The position numbers and the translations under genes are program-made. The notes under the pieces were generated by a model that saw only the letters and a list, made by a program, of their open reading frames with translations, searched no databases and was not told the origin of the DNA. From Sphingopyxis sp. 113P3 (GTDB lineage: Bacteria > Pseudomonadota > Alphaproteobacteria > Sphingomonadales > Sphingomonadaceae): a stretch of DNA of 64,000 bases. Position 1 is the stretch's first letter. Every line of letters begins with the position of its first letter. This document shows, piece by piece, positions 44,186 to 51,976 of this stretch. The DNA is taken from assembly GCF_001278035.1 (NCBI RefSeq), contig NZ_CP009452.1, positions 529,501 through 593,500 of the forward strand, given 5' to 3'.

Positions 44186-44914
44186 TCACGCGGCATCCTT
44201 GAGCGCGCGGATCCGTCCAAGTTCGGCTGCGCTCGGTGCGCGCAAGAAAGGGTTGGTCGCTCGCTCGTCGCCGATCGTCGTGGGGACGGTCGCCTCGCCC
44301 GCGGCGCGCGCGGCCTCGACCTCGGCAAGGCGCGCTGCCAGCGCATCATTGTCGGGCTCGACGGTCACCGCGAAGCGCGCGTTCGACAGCGTATATTCAT
44401 GCGCGCAATAAACGCGCGTCGCATCGTCGAGGGTGCCGAGTCGCTGCATATTGGCAAACATCTGTTCCGCCGTACCCTCGAACAGGCGGCCGCAACCCAT
44501 CGCAAACATCGTGTCGCCGACGAAGATCGCGCCGTCGTCGGCAAAATGATAGGCGATATGGCCCGCGGTGTGTGCGGGCACGTCCCATATGTTCGCGACA
44601 TGCGTGCCGAGCTGGACACGATCGCCCCCTGCCACCAGCCGGTCGGCGGTGGGAATACGCTCGCGCTCGGCCGCCGGGGCGATGATCTCGCAGCCGGTCT
44701 TCGCCTTTATGCTGGCGTTGCCGCCGGTGTGATCGGGGTGCCAGTGGGTGTTCCAGATTGCAGTGATCGTCCAGGCGCGCGCGTCAGCCTCGGCGAGCAC
44801 CGGCTCGGCTACCGCGGGGTCGACCACCACCGTCTCCAGGCTTTGCGGATCGTGGACGAGCCAGACATAATTGTCGCTGAGGACGGGGATACGGACGATA
44901 TCGAGCTGTGCCAC
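44186..44914 (-). CDS. gloB: Hydroxyacylglutathione hydrolase (glyoxalase II)
   Basis: 242 residues from a GTG at 44914 with GGAGAC just upstream. The metallo-beta-lactamase motif NTHWHPDHTGGN and later HTAGHIAYHF and GDTMFAMGCGRLFEG give the zinc/iron ligands. The C-terminal YCAHEYTLSNARFAV is the glyoxalase II substrate region. It hydrolyses S-D-lactoylglutathione, and the glyoxalase I gene lies just upstream in the same run. Confidence 0.95.
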   Translation of the reverse strand: MAQLDIVRIPVLSDNYVWLVHDPQSLETVVVDPAVAEPVLAEADARAWTITAIWNTHWHPDHTGGNASIKAKTGCEIIAPAAERERIPTADRLVAGGDRVQLGTHVANIWDVPAHTAGHIAYHFADDGAIFVGDTMFAMGCGRLFEGTAEQMFANMQRLGTLDDATRVYCAHEYTLSNARFAVTVEPDNDALAARLAEVEAARAAGEATVPTTIGDERATNPFLRAPSAAELGRIRALKDAA

Positions 44915-44994
44915 GATTGTCTCCTTTCGCTTCCGGCCTCTTGCTCTCCTTCGACGGAGCGGGCAGCCTTCAGCCTTGGTGGTCGGTAATGCCT

Positions 44995-45432
44995 CTACCA
45001 GTTTCCGCTGTTCGGCATTGATGCCCAAGGCTCCTGCGGGGGCAAGTGACCGTCCTGCAGCAGTTCGACCGAAATGCCGTCGGGCGACCGCACGAAGGCC
45101 ATATGCCCATCGCGCGGCGGCCGATTGATGGTCACGCCCGCGTCCATCAGCCGCTGGCAGGTCGCGTAAATATCATCGACGCGATAGGCGAGGTGACCGA
45201 AGTTGCGCCCGCCCGTGTAGGTCTCGGCCGGGCTGCCGTCTTCGGGCGGCCAATTATAGGTCAGCTCGACCTCGGCAATCTCCTCCTGGCCGGGAGCGGC
45301 AAGGAATATCAGTGTGAAGCGCCCTGCTTCATTGTCAAAGCGGCGAACCTCCTCGAGCCCGATGAGCTTGAAGAAGGCAACGGTCGCGTCGGGGTCGGTG
45401 ACGCGGATCATGGTGTGAAGATATTTGGTCAT
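44995..45432 (-). CDS. gloA: Lactoylglutathione lyase (glyoxalase I)
   Basis: 145 residues closely resembling GloA. The metal ligands are in YLHTMIRVTD (His), EVELTYNWPPE (Glu), FGHLAYRVDD (His) and GISVELLQDG (Glu). It isomerises the hemithioacetal of methylglyoxal and glutathione. It lies 80 bp upstream of gloB and 8 bp downstream of a thioesterase gene, forming a detoxification cluster. Confidence 0.9.
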   Translation of the reverse strand: MTKYLHTMIRVTDPDATVAFFKLIGLEEVRRFDNEAGRFTLIFLAAPGQEEIAEVELTYNWPPEDGSPAETYTGGRNFGHLAYRVDDIYATCQRLMDAGVTINRPPRDGHMAFVRSPDGISVELLQDGHLPPQEPWASMPNSGNW

Positions 45433-45440
45433 GCCCTTAT

Positions 45441-45878
45441 CTAGGCGCGAAGGGGCCGTCCTTCAAACGCTTCGAACATCGCGAGCAGTTCCTCGGGCAC
45501 CGGTGCCGGTGCGCCGCGCGCCTCTGCGACGTGGACGCTGACCTCAAGGCCCGCTGCACGAAGGTCGTCGCGCCCCGATCCGTGCAACTCGAAGAGGAAG
45601 GTCATCGAGCTTCGCCCGACCCGCGAGCAGCGCACGCAAATGTCGATCTGCTCATCGAGAAGGATAGGCGCCCTGTAGTCGACTTCGGCCCGCGCGACAT
45701 GGAATTCGGGGCTCTCGTGATGCGGCCAACGGTCATAAACCCCCACCGCACGCCAGTATTCGGTGATGCCGATGTCGAAATATTCAAGATAACGGCTGTT
45801 GAACACTACCGCTTGCGCGTCGATTTCGGCGTAGCGGACGCGTTTGGTAAGGTGGAAACGGAAATCGCTGCGGGCCAT
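45441..45878 (-). CDS. Acyl-CoA thioesterase (4HBT hotdog fold)
   Basis: 145 residues. The 4-hydroxybenzoyl-CoA thioesterase motif VRYAEIDAQAVVFNSRYLEYFD includes the catalytic Asp region. Paired strands such as EVDYRAPILLDEQIDICVRCSRVGRSSMTFLFELH complete a hotdog fold. YbgC/FadM-type enzymes hydrolyse acyl-CoA thioesters. Spaced 8-9 bp from both neighbours in the gloA/gloB run. Confidence 0.88.
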   Translation of the reverse strand: MARSDFRFHLTKRVRYAEIDAQAVVFNSRYLEYFDIGITEYWRAVGVYDRWPHHESPEFHVARAEVDYRAPILLDEQIDICVRCSRVGRSSMTFLFELHGSGRDDLRAAGLEVSVHVAEARGAPAPVPEELLAMFEAFEGRPLRA

Positions 45879-45887
45879 GATTTTCTT

Positions 45888-46679
45888 TCAGACAGGGGTC
45901 GCGATAGGCGCGACAGGGGTGCCGGTCGCAAAACGTGCGACCGTGTCGATCAGAAGCGCGATGTCGCCCTCGCGGGAGAGACGGTGATCGCCTCCCTTGA
46001 CCAGCGTGATCTGGACGTCATCGCTCGCCAGCGCCGCCGACAGGCGAAAGCTGACCTCGGGAGGAACGTCACCGTCCGCCTGTCCATGGAGCAGGCGCAC
46101 CGGACAGCTAAGCGGAATTTCAGCGCCCAGAAGACGGTTCGCCTCGCCGGACTGCCAGAAGGCGCGGGTTGTGACATAAGGTTGCTCGCTATAGGGCGTC
46201 GCCTCGATCAACGCGCCTTCGGCGAGGATGATCGCCTTTTCTTCCGGCGTGAAACCCCAGTCGGTAAAATCGGGCGCCGCGGCGATGCCGACCAGCCCCG
46301 CGAGCCGGCCTGGTCCGTCACGCCCCTGAAGCAGCAGCGCCACCAGCAGCATCAGCCAGCCACCCATCGATGATCCAACGAGCAGCACCGGGCCGTCCGT
46401 CTTGGCGTCGATCAGGTCCAGCACGTCGCCGCGCCAGTCGAGCAGTGTCTGGTCGCGAAACAGTCCGTCCGACGCGCCGCAGCCCGCATAATCGAGAAGC
46501 AGGCAGGCGCGTCCTTCGGCCGCAGCCCAGGCGAACAGCGCGCTCGCCTTTCCTCCTTCCATGTCGGACATATAGCCGGGAAGAAAGACGATCGTCGGCC
46601 CGGCGCCTTCGACATGGCGATAGGCGAGGCGGGGGCGACCGGTTCGGTCGAGATAGGCAGGCAGGGGATGCTCCGACAT
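45888..46679 (-). CDS. Alpha/beta hydrolase
   Basis: 263 residues. The nucleophile elbow is LLVGSSMGGWLML and the oxyanion region is IVFLPGYMSDMEGGKA. The acid and base appear in RLLHGQADGDVPPEVS and KGGDHRLSREGD. The layout matches carboxylesterases related to human ABHD10/palmitoyl thioesterase-like proteins. Next to a thioesterase and gloAB, it could also act on thioesters, but that is only inference. Confidence 0.85.
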   Translation of the reverse strand: MSEHPLPAYLDRTGRPRLAYRHVEGAGPTIVFLPGYMSDMEGGKASALFAWAAAEGRACLLLDYAGCGASDGLFRDQTLLDWRGDVLDLIDAKTDGPVLLVGSSMGGWLMLLVALLLQGRDGPGRLAGLVGIAAAPDFTDWGFTPEEKAIILAEGALIEATPYSEQPYVTTRAFWQSGEANRLLGAEIPLSCPVRLLHGQADGDVPPEVSFRLSAALASDDVQITLVKGGDHRLSREGDIALLIDTVARFATGTPVAPIATPV

Positions 46680-46688
46680 GAAACGCGG

Positions 46689-46943
46689 TCAGATAACCCA
46701 GTCGACCGTCTGCATCTGCATCACGGCCTGTCCCTTGGCACGGCGCTGTTCGACCATGATGCGGTTGAGACGCTGAATCGTATCGCTGCCGGTGGTGATG
46801 CACCATCCGGGGACGAACGCATGAACGAGCGCGCACAGCCCGCCCCAGATCATCGTCAGGCCAAAGCGCGAGGCGACACCGAAATGTTCGATGTAATTTT
46901 CGTCGACGCTTCGCGGATGGTCGAGGAACAGGCGCTTGAACAT
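46689..46943 (-). CDS. DUF6356-like small membrane protein
   Basis: 84 residues from the ATG at 46943 with AAAGGAAC upstream. The opening MFKRLFLDHPRSVDENYIEHFGVASRFGLTMIWGGLCALVHAFVPGWC is the pattern I associate with the DUF6356 proteins of sphingomonads, with one hydrophobic helix. The tail is basic. Function unknown. It ends 9 bp before the hydrolase start. Confidence 0.75.
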   Translation of the reverse strand: MFKRLFLDHPRSVDENYIEHFGVASRFGLTMIWGGLCALVHAFVPGWCITTGSDTIQRLNRIMVEQRRAKGQAVMQMQTVDWVI

Positions 46944-47051
46944 GAAGGTTCCTTTCCGGTTGCCGCTTCCCCTAGCGGGGGCAGGCGATCCGGGCAAGGC
47001 AGGCCCACATCGTTCGCGGTTCTCAGCGCGCCTCCGAACGAGAGGCAAACC

Positions 47052-47987
47052 TCACTCTGCCAGGAACGCATCAAGCGCCTTGGCGAACACCTCGGGCTGG
47101 TCGAGCATGATGAAATGGCGGCTACCCGTCACCATTTGCGCCTTGAAGTTCGCTACGCCCTCATATTGAGGCTCGAAGGCTGCCTTGGCGGCGTCGGCGG
47201 TCATGATGCTGTCGTCCTGCGCATAGAGCAAGGTGACTGGCGCCGCGATTTGCCCGAGTTCTCCGCGCAGGTCGGTAGTCAGATCATCGTAGAAAAGCTG
47301 GGCGCTCACCCGTGGGTCGGCGTCTCGCATCCAGCCTGCCACTGCGATACGGCCCGCGGGGGTGTTCGACATGCCCCCGGCCATGCTTGCCGGGCCGGGA
47401 TCGGCGACGGGGGCCGCTGGCTTCGGCGCCCCATATTGCGCGCGCATCGCGGCCGCCATCGCTTCGGCACGCGGCTTCATCATCGCGGCCGTCGCACCGG
47501 GTGCGAAGATGGTGCCGATAAATGGTACCGCGTCGACAACCATCAGCTTGCCGACTTTCTGCGGCGCGCGCGACGCGATCATCAATCCGGTCAACCCGCC
47601 GAGCGAATGGCCGACGATGGCAGGGGCGGGGCGCCCCGCGTTGATGATGCAATCGGCGATATAGTCTGCGACCTCGTGCATCATCGGTTCGAGCACCGGA
47701 CCTTCCGCGTTGACTCCCGCTTCGTCTCCAAACCCGCGCACCTGCACCAGATGGAGCCGATATCGGCCCTCCAGCTGCTGAGCGCTTGAACCCCACACTG
47801 CGCGCGGCGAGGAAAGCCCGGGGATCAAGACGACGTCCGGGCCTTCGCCCTCGACCTCGACGGTGATCCGCTTGCCCTTGATGTATGGCGCAGTGCAGGA
47901 GGTCGCGGGCGGGGCGGCGTCAGCATGGGCCGCGAGATTGGCGAGGAGGAGCGCGAAGAGCGCCACGACGGGGACAGGTTTTCGCAT
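47052..47987 (-). CDS. Secreted alpha/beta fold hydrolase
   Basis: 311 residues with a signal peptide (VVALFALLLANLAAHADA). The triad elements are the nucleophile in IVGHSLGGLTGLM, Asp in LLYAQDDSIMTADAA and His in VTGSRHFIMLDQP. VVLIPGLSSPRAVW is the oxyanion motif. Exported, so its substrate is periplasmic or extracellular. It starts 4 bp after the HTH gene stop, suggesting shared expression with the HTH/membrane-protein pair. Confidence 0.85.
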   Translation of the reverse strand: MRKPVPVVALFALLLANLAAHADAAPPATSCTAPYIKGKRITVEVEGEGPDVVLIPGLSSPRAVWGSSAQQLEGRYRLHLVQVRGFGDEAGVNAEGPVLEPMMHEVADYIADCIINAGRPAPAIVGHSLGGLTGLMIASRAPQKVGKLMVVDAVPFIGTIFAPGATAAMMKPRAEAMAAAMRAQYGAPKPAAPVADPGPASMAGGMSNTPAGRIAVAGWMRDADPRVSAQLFYDDLTTDLRGELGQIAAPVTLLYAQDDSIMTADAAKAAFEPQYEGVANFKAQMVTGSRHFIMLDQPEVFAKALDAFLAE

Positions 47988-47991
47988 GACC

Positions 47992-48183
47992 TCAATCCTT
48001 CAGGAAAATCTCTTCGATGGGGAGGCCGAACAGGTCGGCGATGCGGAACGCCAGGGGAAGCGATGGGTCATATTTGCCCGTCTCGATCGCGTTGACCGAC
48101 TGGCGCGATACTTCGAGGCGTTCGGCAAGATCGCCCTGGCTCCAGTCACGCTCGGCGCGCAAAACCTTGAGGCGGTTCTTCAC
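47992..48183 (-). CDS. XRE-family helix-turn-helix regulator
   Basis: About 63 residues from a GTG at 48183 overlapping the stop of the membrane-protein gene. The Cro/CI-type HTH is NRLKVLRAERDWSQGDLAERLEVSRQSVNAIETGKYDPSLPLAFRIADLFGLPIEEIF. The translational coupling with an integral membrane protein is typical of two-gene modules in which the membrane partner modulates the regulator. Direct repeats upstream are a likely operator. Confidence 0.88.
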   Translation of the reverse strand: MKNRLKVLRAERDWSQGDLAERLEVSRQSVNAIETGKYDPSLPLAFRIADLFGLPIEEIFLKD

Positions 48184-48590
48184 GCGCACCCCCCGTCTCC
48201 GAACGTCAGCTTGTTGACCGCGGCACCTACCCCCAGCCCGAGGCACCAGATTGGAAATACCCAGAAGACGGGAAGGCGCGGGACGTCGGTATAGATTTCA
48301 AGAATGCCCCAACTGCTCGCGACGCCGAGGGCGAGCGCTGTTGCAACCAGCGCTTTGCGGATCTCGAGCAGGCGCAGATATTCGTCGGTGAGCTCACTGA
48401 AATAGCGTCCGATTGCCCAGATGAAGCCGAAGACCGCAAGACCCGGCAGCAGCGCGATCGCGACGCTGAGGGGCGTCGCAGGCGAGCCCTTCGGCAAGAG
48501 CGAGCCTGCCAGAAAGATCGCGGCCACGTAGGTTACCGATACGACCATCATTCGGCCGAGATAACGGCGCTGCGCCGGGTTCATCGTCAT
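48180..48590 (-). CDS. Hypothetical four-helix membrane protein paired with HTH regulator
   Basis: 136 residues; the ATG at 48590 follows GGGAGC by 9 bp. Four transmembrane segments are predicted: VSVTYVAAIFLAGSLL, VAIALLPGLAVFGFIWAIG, ALVATALALGVASSWGILE and VFWVFPIWCLGLGVGAAVN. I recognise no catalytic motif. Its overlap with the XRE gene resembles DUF2178-like or similar membrane/XRE pairs. Function inferred only as partner. Confidence 0.75.
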   Translation of the reverse strand: MTMNPAQRRYLGRMMVVSVTYVAAIFLAGSLLPKGSPATPLSVAIALLPGLAVFGFIWAIGRYFSELTDEYLRLLEIRKALVATALALGVASSWGILEIYTDVPRLPVFWVFPIWCLGLGVGAAVNKLTFGDGGCA

Positions 48591-48620
48591 GTGTCAAGCT
48601 CCCTTGTTGAACTGTAAAGG

Positions 48621-48662
48621 AACATTGACACTACTCAGCGCAAAAGTCAAGTAACATTGACA
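48621..48662 (-). promoter_or_regulatory. Direct-repeat operator before the membrane/XRE pair
   Basis: AACATTGACA occurs at 48621-48630 and again at 48653-48662, exactly 32 bp apart (about three helical turns). On the coding strand a TTGACT hexamer (48645-48650) lies between the copies and one repeat covers the expected -10. Binding by the XRE product would block transcription, giving autorepression. Confidence 0.5.
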
Positions 48663-48717
48663 AAGTGCTTGGTTTGCTTGTCTAAGATGCGCGAAAGGCT
48701 GCGCGAATGCTGGCGAT

Positions 48718-49095
48718 TTACCGGATCAGCCGACTGGGCCAGCCGACGCGCACCAAGGTGTCGCTTGGGTCTGAAACAGCGAATTCATACATTCCCCACG
48801 GCGTGTGAGTCGGCGCCTTGACCGGGCCGAGGATCGCGTCCCGGACGGTCTTTGCGATCTCAGCCACCTTGTCGGTGTAGAAATAGAGGCCGAAGGGATT
48901 TTGTCCCGCCACCAGCCATTCGGGAGGCGACTCGCTCGTAAGGTGAAGCTGCCAGCCTGCGCCATCATCGAGCAGGCGATAGCTGCCATGGTCGCTTACG
49001 AGTTTCAGCCCAAGCCGCTCGTAAAAGGCCGTGCTGGCGTCTAGGTCGCGGCAAGGCAGGATCGCGGCGATGCTGTGGCGGGGTGCGTCGGACAT
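48718..49095 (-). CDS. VOC-family (bleomycin-resistance-like) protein
   Basis: 125 residues from the ATG at 49095. The opening [35 protein letters not shown] is the glyoxalase/BRP fold as in bleomycin-binding proteins. The central [28 protein letters not shown] and C-terminal [19 protein letters not shown] complete it. The role may be ligand binding rather than catalysis. It is divergent from thrS. Confidence 0.82.
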   Translation of the reverse strand: MSDAPRHSIAAILPCRDLDASTAFYERLGLKLVSDHGSYRLLDDGAGWQLHLTSESPPEWLVAGQNPFGLYFYTDKVAEIAKTVRDAILGPVKAPTHTPWGMYEFAVSDPSDTLVRVGWPSRLIR

Positions 49096-49214
49096 GGCGC
49101 CAGCATAGCCTTTGCGCCGCGCTCCGCCAATCGACTCCAATCCGCCCCTTGCCGCTCCCCGCGCATACTGGCAAAGGGGCCCGGCAATTCCGCCCCGAAA
49201 GGCCTGTTTTCACG

Positions 49215-51218
49215 ATGTCCGACATGATCCGCGTCACCCTTCCCGACGGCTCTGCCCGAGAAGTTGCGCGCGGGACCACCCCGGCGCAGATTGCGGCGGC
49301 CATCGGCCCTGGTCTTGCGAAGGCGGCGCTCGCTGCCAGGGTCGACGGCGAAGTGCGCGACATCATGCGTCCGCTCGAAGCCGACGCGACCCTCGCGCTC
49401 ATTACAAGCCGCGACGAAGCTGACGCACTCGAACTCGTGCGTCACGATTATGCGCATATCCTGGCTGAAGCGGTGCAAGCGCTGTGGCCTGGAACGCAGA
49501 TCACTTTCGGTCCCGCGACCGAGGACGGTTTCTACTACGATGTGAAGGCGCCCGAGAGCCGCGATCCCTTCTCGATGGACGACCTGCCCGCGATCGAGGA
49601 GAAAATGCGCGAGATCATTCGCGCTGACAAGCCGCTCCGCCGCGAGGTATGGAGCCGCGACGCGCTCATTGCCAAATGGGAAAAGGAGGGCGAGGTCTTC
49701 AAGGCCGAGTGGGCGAAGGAACTGCCCGAGGGCGAGGAGCTGACGGTCTACTGGTCGGGCGACGACTGGCTCGACATGTGCCGGGGCCCCCATCTTGCGA
49801 GCACTGGCAAGGTCGATCCCCAGGCTTTCAAGCTGATGCGGGTCGCGGGGGCCTATTGGCGCGGCGACCAGAAGAATGCACAGCTGACCCGCATCTACGG
49901 TACCGGTTGGCTCAACAAGAAGCAGCTCGATGCGCACCTTCACAAGCTCGAGGAAGCTGCGAAGCGCGACCATCGCCGGCTTGGCCGCGAGATGGACCTC
50001 TTCCACCTGCAGGAGGAGGCGCACGGGAGTGTCTTCTGGCATCCACATGGCTATATCGTCTGGCGCGAACTGGAAGCCTATATGCGCCGCGCCATCGACG
50101 GCGCGGGCTACAGGGAAGTCAAGACGCCGCAGGTCATGGACGCGCGCCAGTGGGAACAATCGGGCCACTGGGGAAAATATCGCGAGAATATGTTCGTCAT
50201 CCCCGACGAAATCCCCAACACCGCGGACGAAGGTCCGCTCGTGTCGGACGAGGCGCAGTGGATGGCGTTGAAGCCAATGAACTGTCCCGCGCACGTCCTG
50301 ATCTTCCGCCAGGGGATCAAGTCGTACCGCGACTTGCCGCTGCGGATATATGAAAATGGCTGTTGCCACCGTAACGAGCCGCATGGCGCGCTTCACGGCC
50401 TGATGCGCGTGCGCCAGTTCACGCAGGACGACGCGCATATCTTTTGCCGCGAGGATCAGATCATCGATGAAGTGCGCCGCTTCTGCGCGCTCGCCGATCG
50501 CATCTACAAGGACTTCGGCTTTTCCTATGCGATCAAGCTCGCGCTGCGTCCGGAAAAGCGGTTCGGCAGCGAGGAAATGTGGGACCTGTCGGAGGCGGAG
50601 CTGCGTGACGCGGTAGTCCGCGCGGGGCTTGCCACCGATGAATATGGGTGGGAAGAGCTGCCGGGCGAGGGCGCCTTTTATGCGCCCAAGCTCGAATGGC
50701 ATCTCACGGACGCGATCGGTCGCACCTGGCAGGTGGGAACCATCCAGTCCGACCGGGTTCTCCCCGAGCGTCTCGACGCAAGCTACATCGGCGAGGATGG
50801 CGAGCGCCACCGCCCGATCATGCTCCACCGCGCGATCTTCGGTAGTTACGAGCGCTTCATCGGAATCCTGATCGAGCATTTCGCAGGCCGCTTTCCGACC
50901 TGGCTCGCGCCAGTCCAGGCGGTGGTTGCCACGATCGTATCCGACGCCGACGATTATGCGAGTGACTTTGCGGCGCAACTTCGCAAGGCGGGCATCCGCG
51001 TCGAGAGCGATCTTCGCAACGAGAAGATCAACTACAAGGTACGCGAGCACAGCCTCGCCAAGGTCCCTCATCTCCTTGTCGTCGGCAAGCGCGAAGCCGA
51101 GGAAGGCACGGTCGCGGTCCGCACGCTGGGTCAGGAGGGGCAGCGCATCATGCCGCAAGCCGAGGCGATTGCGATGCTGAAGGCTGAGGCCACGCCGCCC
51201 GACCTGCGCACGGCTTGA
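49215..51218 (+). CDS. thrS: Threonyl-tRNA synthetase
   Basis: 667 residues from the ATG at 49215. An N-terminal TGS domain ([18 protein letters not shown]) is followed by the editing domain ([33 protein letters not shown]), the class II catalytic core with zinc ligands in [10 protein letters not shown] and the [29 protein letters not shown] motif 2, and the anticodon-binding domain. Essential for translation. Its stop overlaps a downstream TTG start (TTGA). Confidence 0.97.
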   Translation: MSDMIRVTLPDGSAREVARGTTPAQIAAAIGPGLAKAALAARVDGEVRDIMRPLEADATLALITSRDEADALELVRHDYAHILAEAVQALWPGTQITFGPATEDGFYYDVKAPESRDPFSMDDLPAIEEKMREIIRADKPLRREVWSRDALIAKWEKEGEVFKAEWAKELPEGEELTVYWSGDDWLDMCRGPHLASTGKVDPQAFKLMRVAGAYWRGDQKNAQLTRIYGTGWLNKKQLDAHLHKLEEAAKRDHRRLGREMDLFHLQEEAHGSVFWHPHGYIVWRELEAYMRRAIDGAGYREVKTPQVMDARQWEQSGHWGKYRENMFVIPDEIPNTADEGPLVSDEAQWMALKPMNCPAHVLIFRQGIKSYRDLPLRIYENGCCHRNEPHGALHGLMRVRQFTQDDAHIFCREDQIIDEVRRFCALADRIYKDFGFSYAIKLALRPEKRFGSEEMWDLSEAELRDAVVRAGLATDEYGWEELPGEGAFYAPKLEWHLTDAIGRTWQVGTIQSDRVLPERLDASYIGEDGERHRPIMLHRAIFGSYERFIGILIEHFAGRFPTWLAPVQAVVATIVSDADDYASDFAAQLRKAGIRVESDLRNEKINYKVREHSLAKVPHLLVVGKREAEEGTVAVRTLGQEGQRIMPQAEAIAMLKAEATPPDLRTA

Positions 51219-51976
51219 CAGCGCTGGGCGAGATACTCGGATTTGCGCCGCTGACACTTGCGGGTGCGGCGGCGATGACCTTTGGAGCCGCCTATGTGCG
51301 CGGGCTGACCGGCTTCGGGATGGCGATCATCCTCGTGCCGCTGCTGGGGCTTATCATCCCGCCCGCGCAGGCGGTGGTTCTCGGCATATTGCTGCAGTTG
51401 CTCATCGGCCCGGTGGGAATAGGACTGATCCACGCCGACGCTGACCGGCAAACCGCGCTTCCGATCGGTCTGATCGCCATGGCAACGACGCCGATCGGAA
51501 TGGCGGTGCTCGACGTTACGCGCCCCGACGTCGCGCGGCTGCTGATTACGGTGGTTGCAGTCGGAGCCTTCGTTGCCGTGCTGCTGCCAAAGCAGCCCGA
51601 GGGGCACCGGCCGGGACGCGGCGCGGTGGTCGGCACCGGGGTTGCCTCGGGAATATTGACGGGCTTTGCGGCGATGCCGGGACCTCCCGTGGTGCCCTTC
51701 TATCTTCGCCGCCACCTCGAGCCGCGCGTCGCGCGCGCCTCGATGCTCCTCATCTTCTTTCTGACCTCGATCGCCGGGACGGCGGCGGCGCTGTGGGTGG
51801 GCATCGCGACGCAGCGGCTCTTCCTGATCGCCCTGCTGCTCTTCGTCCCGATGTGGCTCGGCAATCGGGCCGGGGGGCGCCATTTCGGCCGCGTGCCGCC
51901 GCATGTCTGGCAGGCGATGGTTGCGGTGGTACTGGGCATTGCTGCCATTTCGGCGGTGGTCCGGCTGCTGAACTAG
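51215..51976 (+). CDS. TauE/SafE-family sulfite/organosulfonate exporter
   Basis: 253 residues with a TTG start overlapping the thrS stop. About seven or eight membrane helices: [27 protein letters not shown] with the family G-rich motif, [23 protein letters not shown], and repeat-like second half ([17 protein letters not shown], then [16 protein letters not shown]). The TauE/SafE fold transports sulfur oxyanions or C2 compounds; the substrate here is unknown. Convergent with the ABC permease gene. Confidence 0.88.
   Translation: MTALGEILGFAPLTLAGAAAMTFGAAYVRGLTGFGMAIILVPLLGLIIPPAQAVVLGILLQLLIGPVGIGLIHADADRQTALPIGLIAMATTPIGMAVLDVTRPDVARLLITVVAVGAFVAVLLPKQPEGHRPGRGAVVGTGVASGILTGFAAMPGPPVVPFYLRRHLEPRVARASMLLIFFLTSIAGTAAALWVGIATQRLFLIALLLFVPMWLGNRAGGRHFGRVPPHVWQAMVAVVLGIAAISAVVRLLN

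Noticed and set aside
49041..51257. A 738-codon open frame opposite thrS
   Set aside because: It follows codon structure of thrS on the other strand and has no recognisable domain; thrS is certain.
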